This document shows positions 62,595 to 64,000 of a stretch of 64,000 nucleotides of DNA, piece by piece. A program made the translations under genes and the position numbers. Numbering within the stretch: position 1 is the first letter of the stretch; every line of letters begins with the position of its first letter. The notes beneath the pieces were generated by a model. The model had not been told where the DNA came from. It saw nothing but the letters and a program-made list of their open reading frames with translations, and searched no databases. This DNA is from Promethearchaeota archaeon (GTDB lineage Archaea; Asgardarchaeota; Lokiarchaeia; Sigynarchaeales; SOKP01). The stretch is from positions 1 through 64,000 of the forward strand of contig JABXKC010000016.1 of assembly GCA_013375495.1 (NCBI GenBank), written 5' to 3'.

Positions 62595-64000
62595 ATGAGT
62601 GAAAATCAATATAATTTAGCTATTATTGGTGGAGGACCAGGCGGTTATCATGCGGCTATTAGGGCGGCTCAATATGGAGCAAAAGTCGCTTTAATTGAAA
62701 AAGACAAATTGGGAGGTACTTGTCTTAATTGGGGTTGTATCCCTACAAAAGCTTTATATGCCTCTGCTCATTTAATTGAGAATATTAAAGAAGCTTATGA
62801 ATTCGGTATAGAAATATCTGAGTATAATTTAGATTTTGCTAAAGCTGTCGAAAGAAAAAATAAAATAGTAGAAGAATTAGTTGGTGGAATTGAGCAATTA
62901 GAGAAGGCTTGGAAAAATGATGTTTATAAAGGTAATGGCAAAATTATTGGGGGAGATATTAATAATGGATTTGAGGTCTCGGTTGAAGGAGAAAATAATG
63001 CAGTAATTAAAGCAAACAGAGTAATTATCGCAACAGGCTCCTCACCTGCTCTAATTCCTGCATTTAATATTGATCATGAACGGATTTTAACAAGTGATGA
63101 TATTTTACATCCTGATTTTAAAACTGTACCTAAGAGACTTTTAATCATTGGTGCAGGTGTTATTGGCTGTGAATTTGCTAATATTTTTACGAGATTTGGT
63201 AGTAAAGTAACTATACTTGAATATCTTCCCTCCGCAATTGCTACAGAAGAACCTATGATTGTAAAGGTTTTAATAAAAAAGTTTGAAAAATTGGGAATTG
63301 AACTCTATACTTCGCAAAATGTATTATCTGTAGAAAACACAGGTTCTGGAGTAAAAGCGACAACTTGTGATGCATCAATTCCACGAGATCAAACAGATTC
63401 TGCTGATAAAGCTATCTATGAAGCTGATTTATGTCTAGTATCCATAGGACGAGTAAAAAGATCAAAAGATCTTGGATTAAAAACACTGGGTATAGAAACT
63501 GACCGTGACGTGATAAAAGTCAATAAAGATACATTAGAGACTTCTGTTAAAGGAATTTATGCAATCGGAGATGTCACAGGAGGACTTATGCTTGCTCATG
63601 TAGCCAGTTATGAAGGTGATATCGCAGTTGCAAATGCTTTAGTCAGTATTGGAGGCTTTCCTGTTAATGTTATGAAACCTGATTACACTGTAATTCCAGC
63701 AACAATTTTCACATCTCCAAATATAGGATCTGTAGGCTATAGAAGAAAAGTTGCTAAAGATATGGGAATTGATGTGTTGATGGGTCAATTTCCTTATCAA
63801 TCACTTGGTAAAGCTAAGTGTATGGGTGAAGAAGAAGGTTTTATTATGCTGCTTGCCGATAAAAAAACCTATAAAATCATTGGTGCTTCTTGTATTGGAG
63901 CTGAAGCGCCCGAATTAATAGCTGAAATTGCTCTAGCAATGCAACATGGATTAACAATCCATGATGTCGCAGAGACAGTCCATAGCCATCCTACGATATC
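62595..64000 (+). CDS. lpdA: Dihydrolipoamide dehydrogenase (partial, C-terminus beyond window)
   Basis: FAD disulfide oxidoreductase that reoxidises lipoyl groups with NAD+, as in 2-oxoacid dehydrogenase or glycine cleavage systems. About 468 codons are visible. FAD motif AIIGGGPGGYHAAIRAAQYG (9-28), redox disulfide LGGTCLNWGCIPTKAL (about 39-54), NAD motif LLIIGAGVIGCEFANIF and the dimer-interface region VAETVHSHPTI at the edge. AGAGGA precedes the ATG by 4 nt. It diverges from an Lrp regulator. No lipoyl partner protein is present in the window. Confidence 0.93.
   Translation, partial: MSENQYNLAIIGGGPGGYHAAIRAAQYGAKVALIEKDKLGGTCLNWGCIPTKALYASAHLIENIKEAYEFGIEISEYNLDFAKAVERKNKIVEELVGGIEQLEKAWKNDVYKGNGKIIGGDINNGFEVSVEGENNAVIKANRVIIATGSSPALIPAFNIDHERILTSDDILHPDFKTVPKRLLIIGAGVIGCEFANIFTRFGSKVTILEYLPSAIATEEPMIVKVLIKKFEKLGIELYTSQNVLSVENTGSGVKATTCDASIPRDQTDSADKAIYEADLCLVSIGRVKRSKDLGLKTLGIETDRDVIKVNKDTLETSVKGIYAIGDVTGGLMLAHVASYEGDIAVANALVSIGGFPVNVMKPDYTVIPATIFTSPNIGSVGYRRKVAKDMGIDVLMGQFPYQSLGKAKCMGEEEGFIMLLADKKTYKIIGASCIGAEAPELIAEIALAMQHGLTIHDVAETVHSHPTI

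Noticed and set aside
1..64000. CRISPR array, tRNA, rRNA or insertion sequence
   Set aside because: No regularly spaced repeats, T-loop-like GGTTCRANNCC signatures, rRNA-like sequence or transposase genes were found by reading both strands; a cmsearch/tRNAscan run would settle small RNAs.

Overview
The window is almost certainly a piece of an Asgard (Lokiarchaeia-like) archaeal chromosome. It is very AT-rich and carries archaeal information-processing genes: Rpo3, L18e, L13, S9, aEF1B with its zinc-ribbon partner, a group II chaperonin, Rio2, an Sm-like protein and archaeal TrpRS. It also has the eukaryote-like accessory set expected of Asgards: three unrelated small GTPases (a COG2229-type, a Rag-like and a Rab/Ras-like protein), a gelsolin-like domain fused to membrane helices, an isoprenylcysteine-methyltransferase-like protein and a PPP-family protein phosphatase. 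Genes of bacterial affinity (MutS/MutL, a multi-PAS histidine kinase, MsrA/MsrB) are interspersed. TTG start codons are common. I found no tRNA, rRNA, CRISPR array or insertion sequence.

Layout. 1-9.5 kb: a truncated HdrA diverges from an FrhB-like iron-sulfur protein; then a GTPase, GTP-dependent PEPCK, a thermosome subunit, an Lrp-type regulator, an ICMT-like membrane enzyme and MsrB. 9.7-15.6 kb: TrpRS, a Rag-like GTPase, a YjbQ protein, a tRNA-binding OB-fold protein coupled to TrmI, and a coiled-coil protein. 15.8-23.2 kb: SHMT, a two-gene ABC transporter, Rpo3, an ArsB/NhaD-type transporter, then L18e-L13-S9. 23.2-27.3 kb: AroA and AroC in divergent orientation, then a Gfo/Idh/MocA oxidoreductase. 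27.4-34.8 kb: a Mut7-C protein, an FmdE-like protein, a Clp1/Grc3-like kinase, an ATP-grasp protein, a hydrolase, an acidic Cys-tailed protein and a GPH-type transporter. 34.9-41 kb: a solitary N6-adenine methyltransferase, a PPP phosphatase, a GGCT-like protein, an Lsm protein, a methyltransferase, Rio2 and the gelsolin-like membrane protein. 41.2-46.8 kb: all four subunits of a pyruvate/2-oxoacid:ferredoxin oxidoreductase, with porG separated from porDAB by an oppositely oriented PAS histidine kinase. 47-55 kb: an alpha/beta hydrolase, a crotonase, MutS, a GT87-like membrane protein, MutL, and aEF1B plus its zinc ribbon. 55.5-64 kb: a winged-helix protein, a membrane protein interrupted by TGA, a Rab-like GTPase, an acyl-CoA ligase, MsrA, GMP synthase, an Lrp regulator and a truncated dihydrolipoamide dehydrogenase.

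The metabolism looks anaerobic, ferredoxin-linked and heterotrophic. POR supplies acetyl-CoA and reduced ferredoxin. HdrA and FrhB proteins are typical of ferredoxin/flavin electron-bifurcating or confurcating complexes. PEPCK links C3 and C4 pools, while acyl-CoA ligase and crotonase point to acyl-CoA chemistry. Msr enzymes repair oxidised methionine, and MutS/MutL provide bacterial-type mismatch repair.

Most notable observations: two genes (a PAS kinase and the ICMT-like enzyme) whose conserved N-termini extend past any ATG/GTG/TTG to an ATA codon preceded by a GGTGA Shine-Dalgarno motif; a membrane protein whose frame continues intact through an internal TGA; a membrane-anchored gelsolin-like domain; natural substitutions of the catalytic glutamine in two GTPases; and a cluster of perfect inverted repeats between an Lrp gene and lpdA.
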